From assembly GCA_021846485.1 (NCBI GenBank), contig JAJZWW010000013.1, positions 1 to 19,114 of the forward strand: DNA of 19,114 nt, read 5' to 3'. Shown here piece by piece: positions 7,314-14,550 of the stretch. The translations under genes and the position numbers were made by a program. The notes under the pieces are model-generated. The model was given only the letters and a program-made list of their open reading frames with translations. It did no database searches and was not told where the DNA came from. Origin of the DNA: Actinomycetes bacterium (lineage in GTDB: Bacteria; Actinomycetota; Acidimicrobiia; Acidimicrobiales; Palsa-688). How positions within the stretch are numbered: the stretch's first letter is position 1; every line of letters starts with the position of its first letter.

Positions 7314-7893
7314 CCCGGTTCCGTACGATCCGGAGCACATTCTCGAGGTTCTCGAGCGCCACGAGGTTCGCTACGTCATCATCGGTGGCCTCGCGGCTGA
7401 GCTGCGCGGCTCCCCGTACATCACTCGTGACGTCGACGTGACCCCCGCAAGGAGCCGTGACAACTTCGTCAGGCTGGCCGCTGCACTCAGGGAGCTCGAG
7501 GCGAAGTTGCGCGTCCCCGACCTCGAGTGCCCCATCGAGGTGCCGTTGGGCGAGCGCTCCTTCGATCAAGGGACTACGTGGACCTACACGACCAAGTACG
7601 GGCACCTCGACATCGCCCCTCTCCCCGACGGCACCCGGGGCTACGACGACCTCCACCGGGGTGCAACCCGGGAGCGGCTCACCGATGCCCTCGAGGTCTC
7701 GGTCGCCGCGCTTGCTGACGTGATCCGGTCGAAGGAGGCCGCGGGACGGGAGAAGGACCGGGCCGTGCTCCCGCTCCTCCGGCAGGTTCTCGAACGATCT
7801 CGCGGCATGGACCGTGACGGTCCGGGGATAGGGTTTGTGACGGCCCGCGTCGCCCAACCGGGTTCGCGCCGTACTACACCTGCGGGCGGGTGA
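7306..7893 (+). CDS. Nucleotidyltransferase-fold protein (MNT/AbiEii-like, possible toxin-side partner)
   Basis: A 195-residue protein with a minimal nucleotidyltransferase fold. G27-G28 stands in VIIGGLAAELRGS and is followed by D42-x-D44 in ITRDVDVTP, the GG...DxD active-site pattern. A third candidate acid is D102 in KYGHLDIAP. A conserved-looking SKEAAGREKDRAVLPLL helix follows near residues 140-157. Such proteins are often encoded after an XRE-type regulator, and the remnant upstream fits that layout. The role is not known; nucleotidylation of tRNA or of a partner protein is known for relatives but is inference here. The last 30 or so residues (after LERSR) look unstructured and may be a changed 3' end near the tRNA. 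Lower GC than its surroundings suggests acquisition by transfer. Confidence 0.75.
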   Translation: MADPVPYDPEHILEVLERHEVRYVIIGGLAAELRGSPYITRDVDVTPARSRDNFVRLAAALRELEAKLRVPDLECPIEVPLGERSFDQGTTWTYTTKYGHLDIAPLPDGTRGYDDLHRGATRERLTDALEVSVAALADVIRSKEAAGREKDRAVLPLLRQVLERSRGMDRDGPGIGFVTARVAQPGSRRTTPAGG

Positions 7894-7961
7894 CGGTGGT
7901 TGGATGGGTTGGGCTGGCTGGCGCTGGCCGGCCGGCTGGTGGGTGAGCCGAGTCGAGTGAG

Positions 7962-8035
7962 TGGGCGTAGAGGGAATCGAACCCCCGACCTCATGCGCGT
8001 CATGCATGCGCTCTAACCAACTGAGCTATACGCCC
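7962..8035 (-). tRNA. tRNA-Val (anticodon GAC)
   Basis: Read on the minus strand, the cloverleaf is complete. The acceptor stem GGGCGTA pairs with TACGCCC, the D arm is GCTC/GAGC, the anticodon stem is CATGC/GCATG with loop ATGACGC, and the T arm is GGGGG/CCCTC with the TTCGATT loop. The anticodon is GAC (plus-strand 7999-8001) and the discriminator is A, as expected for valine. A at position 32 of the loop is unusual. CCA is not encoded. The 3' end faces the accessory patch at 7122-7893. Confidence 0.88.
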
Positions 8036-8045
8036 GGAGCGCAAG

Positions 8046-8051
8046 ACGCTA
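8046..8051 (-). promoter_or_regulatory. -10 box of tRNA-Val
   Basis: On the minus strand TAGCGT lies 10 bp before the first base of the mature tRNA. The same hexamer precedes treY and the antiporter gene. No clear -35 box is visible. A near-perfect dyad, CCCGGTG-GT-CACCGGG at 8076-8091, lies further upstream and could be a regulator site or a stem; its role is unknown. Confidence 0.5.
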
Positions 8052-8139
8052 CCACGCCGGCCCGGGCACCCCGCCCCCGGTGGTCACCGGGAGGGGTCCT
8101 CTCCAGACGTGCCCTCGACGAGGGGCGGGCGACGCCACC

Positions 8140-8167
8140 GGCGGGACCCGCCACCGCCGGTCCCGCC
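8140..8167 (-). terminator. Hairpin directly after treZ stop
   Basis: The arms GGCGGGACC (8140-8148) and GGTCCCGCC (8159-8167) form a perfect 9-bp stem with a 10-nt loop. It begins one base after the treZ stop codon (8169-8171). There is no run of U after the stem, so this is a GC-rich actinobacterial-type hairpin rather than a textbook intrinsic terminator. It would end the treYZ transcript before tRNA-Val. Confidence 0.5.
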
Positions 8168-8168
8168 C

Positions 8169-9905
8169 CTAGCCCGCCGGCGCGACCACCGCGACCGCGT
8201 CGGGCGGCAGGCCCACCGTGCCGGCGCCGAGCGTGACACCCCGGTCCTCCGAGGCGATCAGCACCCGGTCGGCTCCCGGCGTCGGCAGCGCCTGGGCCCG
8301 CTCGGCGAGGTTGACCGCGACCGCCGTCCGGTCGCGCCACAGGACCAGCCAGCGGTCCTCCTCGGACCACTCGACCCGCACCCGGGAGCGGTCGCCGCTG
8401 CGCAGCTCGGGTCGGGCGCGGCGCAGCCCGACGAGCGCCCGGTGCCAGGCGAGCAGCTCCTGGTGGGGAGAGCGGGCGCGCTCGGACCAGTCCAGTCGCG
8501 AACGCCGCCAGGTGGCCGGGTCCTGGGGGTCGGGGACCTCCTCGGGGTCCCAGCCGAACGCGGCGAACTCCCGCCGCCTCCCCTCGCGCACCGCCCGCCC
8601 CAGGGCGGGGTCCTGGTGGTCGGTGAAGTACTGCCACGGCGTGGAAGCGCCCCACTCCTCCCCCTGGAACAGCATCGGGACGAACGGGGCCAGCAGCACC
8701 AACGCAGCCGCGACCCGGAGCCTGCCCGGGGACATCAACGCGCCGGAGCGCTCCCCCGTCGCCCGGTTGCCGACCTGATCGTGGTTCTGCAGGTACCCGA
8801 CGAAGCGGTTGCCGGGCAGGTCCCCCACCCGGCGCCCGTGGTGCCGGCCACGAAGCGGGGACCAGTCCCGTCCGAAGACGTACACCTGCCGCAGCGCCCG
8901 GGCCAGCTGGCCCAGCGAGCCGAAGTCGGCGTAGTAGCCGGCCCGCTCGCCGGTGAGCACGGCGTGCAGCGCGTGGTGGAAGTCGTCGGACCAGCTGGCG
9001 TCGAGCCCGTACCCGCCGGCCTCTGGGCAGCGGACCAGCCGGGGATCGTTGAGGTCGCTCTCGGCGACCACCCAGCGCGGCTGACCCGTGGCGTCGGCCA
9101 CCTCCCGGGCCACCTCGGCGACCTCCTCCAGGATGTGCAGCGCCCCCCCGTCGAATATCGCGTGCACTGCGTCGAGGCGCAGGCCGTCGAAGTGGTAGTC
9201 GGCGAACCACTGGCGGACGTTGTCGAGCACGAAGCAGCGGACCTCGTCGCTGCCCGGCCCGTCGAAGTTCACCGCCGAGCCCCACGGGGTCCGGTAGCGG
9301 TCGGTGAAGTACGGGCCGTACTCGGCCAGGTAGTTGCCCGCTGGGCCGAGGTGGTTGTAGACGACGTCGAGAACGACCGCGAGGCCCCGGAGATGGCATG
9401 CGTCGACCAGGCGCTTCAGGCCCGCGGGGCCCCCGTAGGCGTGGTGCGGGGCGTAGAGCGCGACGCCGTCGTAGCCCCAGCCGCGCGACCCTCCGAACTC
9501 GGCCACCGGCAGCAGCTCCACCGCGTCGACTCCGAGGTCCACCAGCTCGTCGAGGTGCTCGACGGCGCCGTCGAAGGTCCCCGCCTCGCCGAAGGTCCCG
9601 ACGTGCAGCTCGTAGAGCACCGCGGAGGGCAGGTGGGCGCCCCTCCAAGCGCCGTCCGCCCAGTCGTGGGCTGCGTGGTCGACCACCGCGGAGGGCCCTT
9701 CGACACCGTCGGGCTGCCACGACGAGCGCGGGTCGGGGCGCGGCGGTCCCCCGTCGAGCGAGAAGTAGTACCGGGTCCCGCCCACCACCTCGCCCGAGTC
9801 GAGCTCCCACCACCCACCCCCGCGCGACGCCATCGGCCGGCGCCCGTCGTCGAGGACGGCTTCGACCCGGCTCTTGCCCGGCGCCCACACGCGCAGCCGG
9901 GTCAC
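8169..9905 (-). CDS. treZ: TreZ, maltooligosyltrehalose trehalohydrolase
   Basis: TreZ releases trehalose from the maltooligosyltrehalose made by TreY. The 578-residue GH13 protein has an N-terminal CBM48-like beta domain (VTRLRVWAPGKSRVEAVLDD) and a (beta/alpha)8 barrel with VLYELHVGTFGEAGTF, DVVYNHLGPAGNY, and the catalytic residues D245 in GLRLDAVHAIFD, E282 in VVAESDLNDPR and D376 in LQNHDQVGN. These lie almost where the archaeal TreZ nucleophile (D252) and acid (E283) do. The C-terminal beta domain ends VAVVAPAG. The GTG at 9905 overlaps the treY stop as GTGA, so the two enzymes are translated in a coupled way. Length is normal for the family. Cytoplasmic; no signal peptide. Confidence 0.96.
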   Translation of the reverse strand: MTRLRVWAPGKSRVEAVLDDGRRPMASRGGGWWELDSGEVVGGTRYYFSLDGGPPRPDPRSSWQPDGVEGPSAVVDHAAHDWADGAWRGAHLPSAVLYELHVGTFGEAGTFDGAVEHLDELVDLGVDAVELLPVAEFGGSRGWGYDGVALYAPHHAYGGPAGLKRLVDACHLRGLAVVLDVVYNHLGPAGNYLAEYGPYFTDRYRTPWGSAVNFDGPGSDEVRCFVLDNVRQWFADYHFDGLRLDAVHAIFDGGALHILEEVAEVAREVADATGQPRWVVAESDLNDPRLVRCPEAGGYGLDASWSDDFHHALHAVLTGERAGYYADFGSLGQLARALRQVYVFGRDWSPLRGRHHGRRVGDLPGNRFVGYLQNHDQVGNRATGERSGALMSPGRLRVAAALVLLAPFVPMLFQGEEWGASTPWQYFTDHQDPALGRAVREGRRREFAAFGWDPEEVPDPQDPATWRRSRLDWSERARSPHQELLAWHRALVGLRRARPELRSGDRSRVRVEWSEEDRWLVLWRDRTAVAVNLAERAQALPTPGADRVLIASEDRGVTLGAGTVGLPPDAVAVVAPAG

Positions 9906-12694
9906 GCCCACACCCCCGCCTCGTCGACGAGCAGGGCCACCGGGAGGGCCGAGAGCAGGTCCCCGACGGGCACCTCCCCCTCCCAGCTCCCCCCGGCGAG
10001 GCGGTCGGCGAACACCCCGACCGGCAGGTCGAGCACGGTGTCGCGCCAGCCCCCGGCTCGCTCGAGGCGCAGCGGCCACCGGGTGGTGATCGCCAGCGCA
10101 CCACCCCTCCGGGCGGCGACCAGGTGGTCGGCCGCCACCCCCCGGGACGCGAGCGGCTCCCAGTCCCCGGCGGCATCCGGGGAGAACCAACCGGGGTGCG
10201 CGGCCCGCAGCACCAGCGCCTGGCGGACCACCCACAGCTTGGCGAGGCCCTCCTCGTCTCCGGAGGCCCAGGCGGCGAGGACCGACACCCGGGCCGCTTG
10301 CTCGTCGCCCTCGAGCGACTCCAGCAGGTCCCGGCGGCGCTCGTAGTCGACCGGTCGGCGGTTGTCCGGGTCGACCAACGACAGGTCCCAGAGCTCGCTT
10401 CCCTGGTACAAGTCGGGCACCCCCGGGGCGAACAGGGTCAGCAGCTTCTGCGCCAGGGACACCGCCCGGCCCGGAGCGGTCACCGCGCCCACCACGCCGA
10501 GCAGTACCCGGCGCGCCGGGCTGTCTTCTACCGCGGCTCGGGAGAAGGCCGCCACCGCCTCGTCGTAGACCGGGTCGGGGTCGGTCCAGGAGGTGTGCTG
10601 CTTGGCCTCCCTGGTGGCCTTCTCCACGTAGGCGGCCATCCGGTCCCCGTCGAGCGGCCAGGCCCCGACGAGGGTCTGGGCGATGAGCCACGCGGTGTTG
10701 CGGTCCGGCATCAGGGGGGCCGAGGCCCCCGCGCACGCCGACCACCACTCCTCGACCGCCGCCGCCCACTCTTCGGGCATCTCGGCCAGGACCGACAGGC
10801 GTGCCCGCACGTCCTCGCTGCGCTTGGTGTCGTGGGTGGACAGGCCGAGCAGGCCCCGGGGGCACCTGACGGCCGCCGCGGCGCACGCCGCGTGGAACCT
10901 CTCCCGGCTGTCGTCGAGACGACCCGGGTCCCCCCCGACCTCGTTGCGGGCGAGCAGCGGCATCCACCGGTAGAACGCGGTGTCCTCGACCGCCTTGGCC
11001 ATCACCGGCCCGGTCAGCTGCTGGAATCGCAGGGCCACTTCGGTCTCGGTCTGGCCGGCCACCCGCCCGAGCAGCACGTCACGTACCAGCCCGAGGAGGT
11101 CCGGGTCCAGCTCGGCTCGCCTCATCCCCGCCTCCAGGACAGCACCCTCGACCACTGCGACGTCGCCGGCGGTCGCCTCCAGGCAGGGAACCGGCCGGCC
11201 GCCGGCCGGATCGACGTCCGGGTCGCCGGCCGGATCGACGTCCGGGTCGCCGGCGGCGGGCGCCACGTAGGTGCGGTACACCGGGAAGCAGGCCGCCACC
11301 TCCCCGAGCGCCTCGCGCAGGTCACGCCGGGTGTGGTCCCGATGCCGGCGGTGGCGCTCGCAGACCTCGGCGAGGCGGGCGACCAGGCGGCTCAGGTCCG
11401 AGGCGAGCGGGCCGTCCAGCACCTCCCACTTGGCGGTGTGGACCACCGCCTCCAGCCGGTCGGAGACCCCGGTCCACGCCCCGTAGGCACCGACCAGCCG
11501 CTCCCAGCCCGCCCGGAAGGTGAGCACGTCGCCGACCCGGTTGAGCCAGTCGTAACCGGTGGTCCCGGCGACCGACCAGTCCTCGGGAAGCCGCTCGTCG
11601 CCCTCCAGGATCTTCTCGACCACCACCCAGGCCTCCGGGGCGGCCTCGGCGAGGCGCTGCAGGTACCGGCGGGGCTCGAGCAGGCCGTCGACGTGGTCGA
11701 TGCGCAGCCCGTCGAGCACGCCGGACCCCAGCCAGTCGAGCACCAGGCGGTGGCTGTCGGCGAAGACTGCCGGCTGCTCGACGCGCAGCGCCGCCAGGTC
11801 GTTGATGTCGAAGAACCTCCGGTAGTCGAGGTTCTCGCCCCCGCTGCGCCACCACGCCAGGCGGTAGTGCTGCGCGTCCAGCAGCCCGTCCAGCCGGTCG
11901 GGGTCGGCGTTCCAGCAGGCGAGCTCGCCGTCGAGTGCTGCGCCGGCGTCCTCCCGCCCGGCGAGCAGCTCCCGCAGGCGGCCGGTCAGCTCCTGGACCT
12001 GCCCCCGCCGCTCGACCTGCCCGTCGGGGTCGGGCCCGACCGGTGGGACCCGGGAGGCGGTCCCGGCCAGCCGCTCCAGCTCGACGCGGCCCTCCTCGTC
12101 GTCGACGCGGGCCGCGGCCCCGGCGAGGACCGGGCCGAGCGTCGCCGGGTCCAGGGGATAGGAGTGATCGAAGTAGCGGACGGAAAAGTCCTCGCCTTCC
12201 CTGGCGACGAGGAGGTGACCGGCTTCCAGCTCGCGGCCGTAGTGATCCCCGAGCACGGGCAAAAGGACCGTGTCGCGCAGGTGGACCTCGGGCGAGTCCC
12301 AGTCCACGTCGAAGTACCCGGCGTAGCGGCTCGAGCGGCCCAGCCTCAGCACGTCCCACCACCAGCGGTTGTCGGGGCCGGTGATCGCCATGTGGTTGGG
12401 CACCACGTCGAGCAGCTGGCCGAGGCCGGCGTCGCCGAGCGCCTCGCAGAGCCGGGCGTAACCCTCCTCGCCCCCCAGCTCCCGGTTGACCCGGGTGGGA
12501 TCGACGACGTCGTAGCCGTGGGTGCTCCCCGCCGCGGCCTGCAGGATCGGCGAGAGGTACAAGTGGCTCACCCCGAGCCTGCCGAGATAGCCGGCGATGC
12601 CGGCCGCGGCGTCGAAGTCGAACCCGGCGTGCAGCTGCACCCGGTACGTGGCCACCGGGGCGCGACGGCCGGTGTGGTCGGCGGAGCTCGGCAC
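9902..12694 (-). CDS. treY: TreY, maltooligosyltrehalose synthase
   Basis: TreY isomerises the reducing end of maltooligosaccharides or debranched glycogen to an alpha,alpha-1,1 linkage. Signatures are VATYRVQLHAGFDFDAA, VSHLYLSPILQAAAGSTHGYD, LLDVVPNHMA, the catalytic D333 in GLRIDHVDGLLEP and E360 in VVVEKILEGDERLP, then TAFYRW and GVPDLYQGSELW near the C-terminus. At 930 residues it is longer than well-known TreY proteins of about 770 to 850 residues. Part of the extra length is Pro/Asp-rich loop sequence, including an exact 8-residue duplication (residues 483-498). The GTG at 12694 is chosen because TAGCGT lies exactly 6 bp upstream and no Shine-Dalgarno is present, suggesting a leaderless message. 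It is coupled to treZ by GTGA. Confidence 0.96.
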   Translation of the reverse strand: MPSSADHTGRRAPVATYRVQLHAGFDFDAAAGIAGYLGRLGVSHLYLSPILQAAAGSTHGYDVVDPTRVNRELGGEEGYARLCEALGDAGLGQLLDVVPNHMAITGPDNRWWWDVLRLGRSSRYAGYFDVDWDSPEVHLRDTVLLPVLGDHYGRELEAGHLLVAREGEDFSVRYFDHSYPLDPATLGPVLAGAAARVDDEEGRVELERLAGTASRVPPVGPDPDGQVERRGQVQELTGRLRELLAGREDAGAALDGELACWNADPDRLDGLLDAQHYRLAWWRSGGENLDYRRFFDINDLAALRVEQPAVFADSHRLVLDWLGSGVLDGLRIDHVDGLLEPRRYLQRLAEAAPEAWVVVEKILEGDERLPEDWSVAGTTGYDWLNRVGDVLTFRAGWERLVGAYGAWTGVSDRLEAVVHTAKWEVLDGPLASDLSRLVARLAEVCERHRRHRDHTRRDLREALGEVAACFPVYRTYVAPAAGDPDVDPAGDPDVDPAGGRPVPCLEATAGDVAVVEGAVLEAGMRRAELDPDLLGLVRDVLLGRVAGQTETEVALRFQQLTGPVMAKAVEDTAFYRWMPLLARNEVGGDPGRLDDSRERFHAACAAAAVRCPRGLLGLSTHDTKRSEDVRARLSVLAEMPEEWAAAVEEWWSACAGASAPLMPDRNTAWLIAQTLVGAWPLDGDRMAAYVEKATREAKQHTSWTDPDPVYDEAVAAFSRAAVEDSPARRVLLGVVGAVTAPGRAVSLAQKLLTLFAPGVPDLYQGSELWDLSLVDPDNRRPVDYERRRDLLESLEGDEQAARVSVLAAWASGDEEGLAKLWVVRQALVLRAAHPGWFSPDAAGDWEPLASRGVAADHLVAARRGGALAITTRWPLRLERAGGWRDTVLDLPVGVFADRLAGGSWEGEVPVGDLLSALPVALLVDEAGVWA
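11201..11254. repeat. 24-bp in-frame tandem repeat inside treY
   Basis: Two exact 24-bp copies lie at 11201-11224 and 11225-11248, and the first 6 bp of a third copy follow. On the minus strand the unit encodes DPDVDPAG twice, after YVAPAAG. The unit length is a multiple of three, so the frame is kept. It lies in a likely surface loop. It looks like a recent replication-slippage duplication. Confidence 0.9.
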
Positions 12695-12700
12695 CCGAGG

Positions 12701-12706
12701 ACGCTA
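12701..12706 (-). promoter_or_regulatory. -10 box of treY
   Basis: On the minus strand TAGCGT is followed by six bases and then the GTG start at 12694, so transcription would begin at or next to the start codon. A weak -35-like TTCCAG occurs 17 bp upstream. Confidence 0.6.
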
Positions 12707-12804
12707 CCCGTCGGACGCTGCAGCTGGAACGTCGACGCCGGCGCACACTGGCTGCGCGCGTTCGCCGTCCGCGACGGCGGGCTGGGATCTGGAGCGGGGT
12801 GGTG

Positions 12805-12819
12805 GGCGGCACGGCCGCC
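12805..12819 (-). terminator. Small hairpin after the carbamoyltransferase gene
   Basis: The 139-bp gap between the carbamoyltransferase stop and treY holds a GGCGGC/GCCGCC stem with a 3-nt loop, about 15 bp beyond the stop at 12834. There is no U tract. In DNA this GC-rich, such stems arise easily, so this is a weak candidate. Apart from the treY promoter nothing else is seen in the gap. Confidence 0.25.
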
Positions 12820-12833
12820 GGGCTGGCTGAGCC

Positions 12834-14501
12834 CTACGCCTTGTCGGCAACGAAGGGTCCGAGGACCAAAGCGTCCATCGCCGAGCGGCGGAAGTCGGCG
12901 ACCGCCTCGCCGGGGCGGTGGACCATCGGCTCGCCTCGGAGGTTGAAGCTCGTGTTGAGCACCACCGGCACGCCGGTGAGCTCCCCGAAGCGCTCGATCA
13001 GCCGGTGGAAGCCGGGGTTGGCGCCGGCGGTCACGCTCTGGACCCGCCCGGTCCCGTCGACGTGGCAGACCGCGGGGATCTCCGACTGCTTGGAGGCCCG
13101 GACCGGCAGGACCAGCAGCATGAACGGGCTCGGGCTGTAGCCCTCGAAGTACTCGCCGCCCCGCTCGTGCAGCACGCTCGGGGCGAACGGCCTGAACCAC
13201 TCCCTGCGCTTGACCCTCTCGTTGACCACGTCGCGCATCTCGGCCCGCCGGGGGTCGGCGAGGATCGAACGGGCGCCGAGCGCCCGGGGCCCGGCCTCGG
13301 CCCTGCCCTGGAACCACCCGACGACCTTCCCCTCGGCGAGGCGGGCAGCCGCCGCGTCGGCGGGGTCGCCGACCCGGGAGAAGACCATCCCCGAGCGCCG
13401 GAGGGCAGCCTCGCAGTCGGCGTCGCTCCACGCCTCGCCGCAAAAGGCGTGGGACATCTCCCAGCTGCGCGGCTGGCCGAGGCTCTCGTGCCAGACCCAC
13501 AGGGCGGCCCCGACTGCGTTGCCGGCGTCGCCCGCCGCGGGCTGGATGAACACCTCCTCGAAGCCAGCCTCCTGCAGCAGGCGGGTGTTCATCACCGAGT
13601 TGAGCGCCAGCCCGCCCGCCAAGCACAGCCGGGGGCTCCCCGAGGAGCGCCGCAGGTGCCGGGCGACGTGGAGGGCGGCCTCCTCGGTCAGGTCCTGGAG
13701 CGCGTGGGCGAGGTCCTTGTCCCGGTCGGTGATCTCCGACTCCGGCACTCTCGGCGGACCATAACGCTCGACGAAAGCTCCAGACATGGGGGGACCCTCG
13801 ACCTGGTAGCCGAACCAGCGGAAGTCGACCTCGAAGGTCCCGTCCGGGTCGAGCCGGACCAGGTCGCGCAGTTCCTCGGTGTACTTGTTGCTCCCATACG
13901 GGGCGAGGCCCATCACCTTGCCCTCGTCGTTGGGTAAGAACCCCAGGAACTGGGTGATCGCAGTGTACACCTCACCTAGAGAGTGAGGGTTGTGCACCTC
14001 GGTGAGCACCTCCAGGTGGCTTCCCCGGCCCACGTTGGTGGTGGTCGACAAGAAGTCCCCTCCGCGGTCGAGGGTCAGCACCGCCGCCTCCTCGAAGGGG
14101 CTGGCGAAAAAACTCGACGCCGCGTGGGCGAGATGGTGGCCCACGTGGACCACCGGGCCGCGGTATCCCCAGGAGCGCCGCAGCTGGCGCTGCTTGCCCG
14201 CGAGGCGGGCGTCCACGTAGGCTTGGGCGGCCAGGCGCTTGGGCGCCCGGCGGCGCAGCGCGTCCGCCGCCCCCCGGCGGAAGTCGTCCGCCGGACGGTA
14301 GGCGAAGGCCACCGCCTCGACCTCGTCGATGCCGACGCCCCCGAGGCGCAGCACCGAGGCGATCGACTGGTGGGGGAAGCGCTTGGTGTGCACCTCCCGG
14401 TTGAAGCGCTCCTCTTCGGCGAAGCCGACCAGCTGCCCGTCGACGATCAACGCCGCGGAGGTGTCGTGACTGAAGCAGTTGATGCCGAGGATGGCGCGCA
14501 C
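12834..14501 (-). CDS. NodU/CmcH/TobZ family O-carbamoyltransferase
   Basis: Family members transfer a carbamoyl group from carbamoyl phosphate via carbamoyl-adenylate to a hydroxyl group of a sugar or natural product. The N-terminal Kae1-like ASKHA domain begins VRAILGINCFSHDTSAALIV and carries the His-rich metal site GHHLAHAASSFFASPF and the nucleotide segment LTLDRGGDF. The C-terminal domain has GRAEAGPRALGARSIL, RVKRREWFRPFAPSVL, and the closing VVLNTSFNLRGEPMV. All core motifs look intact over 555 residues. Two GTG codons stand in tandem (14504 and 14501); I choose the second because it lies 6 bp after TAGGAT, the same spacing as at treY. The acceptor is unknown. No biosynthetic cluster surrounds it; the downstream genes are treY and treZ. 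It has its own, strikingly symmetric promoter. Confidence 0.9.
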   Translation of the reverse strand: MRAILGINCFSHDTSAALIVDGQLVGFAEEERFNREVHTKRFPHQSIASVLRLGGVGIDEVEAVAFAYRPADDFRRGAADALRRRAPKRLAAQAYVDARLAGKQRQLRRSWGYRGPVVHVGHHLAHAASSFFASPFEEAAVLTLDRGGDFLSTTTNVGRGSHLEVLTEVHNPHSLGEVYTAITQFLGFLPNDEGKVMGLAPYGSNKYTEELRDLVRLDPDGTFEVDFRWFGYQVEGPPMSGAFVERYGPPRVPESEITDRDKDLAHALQDLTEEAALHVARHLRRSSGSPRLCLAGGLALNSVMNTRLLQEAGFEEVFIQPAAGDAGNAVGAALWVWHESLGQPRSWEMSHAFCGEAWSDADCEAALRRSGMVFSRVGDPADAAAARLAEGKVVGWFQGRAEAGPRALGARSILADPRRAEMRDVVNERVKRREWFRPFAPSVLHERGGEYFEGYSPSPFMLLVLPVRASKQSEIPAVCHVDGTGRVQSVTAGANPGFHRLIERFGELTGVPVVLNTSFNLRGEPMVHRPGEAVADFRRSAMDALVLGPFVADKA

Positions 14502-14523
14502 CACCGGATCCTACCGGTGGTGC
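14498..14523 (-). promoter_or_regulatory. Symmetric promoter/operator of the carbamoyltransferase gene
   Basis: A perfect 10-bp inverted repeat, GCACCACCGG (14498-14507) and CCGGTGGTGC (14514-14523), is separated by exactly 6 bp. On the minus strand those 6 bp read TAGGAT, a good -10 hexamer. A dimeric regulator bound here would cover the -10 and the start. It could instead be a terminator hairpin for the upstream gene, whose stop is 28 bp away, although no U tract follows. Confidence 0.6.
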
Positions 14524-14550
14524 CCCTGCGCTCAGGCGCTCCCGCCGGGG

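Noticed and set aside
7089..7340. Minus-strand 83-residue frame beginning MCSGSYGTGSAMSDPAWF
   Set aside because: It is antisense to the end of trmH, the regulator remnant and the start of the nucleotidyltransferase gene, which have the better family match; no promoter or family signature supports it.
7840..8035. Possible attachment site repeat of the tRNA-Val 3' end
   Set aside because: I looked for a second copy of the T-arm and acceptor sequence near 7122-7900 and found only a short match (GGGTTCG near 7860), which is not enough for an att site. No integrase gene is present.
9398..12946. Long plus-strand open frame of over 1,100 codons opposite treY and treZ
   Set aside because: Long antisense frames are expected in DNA with GC-rich third positions; the peptide is low-complexity and has no family signature, whereas treY and treZ are certain.
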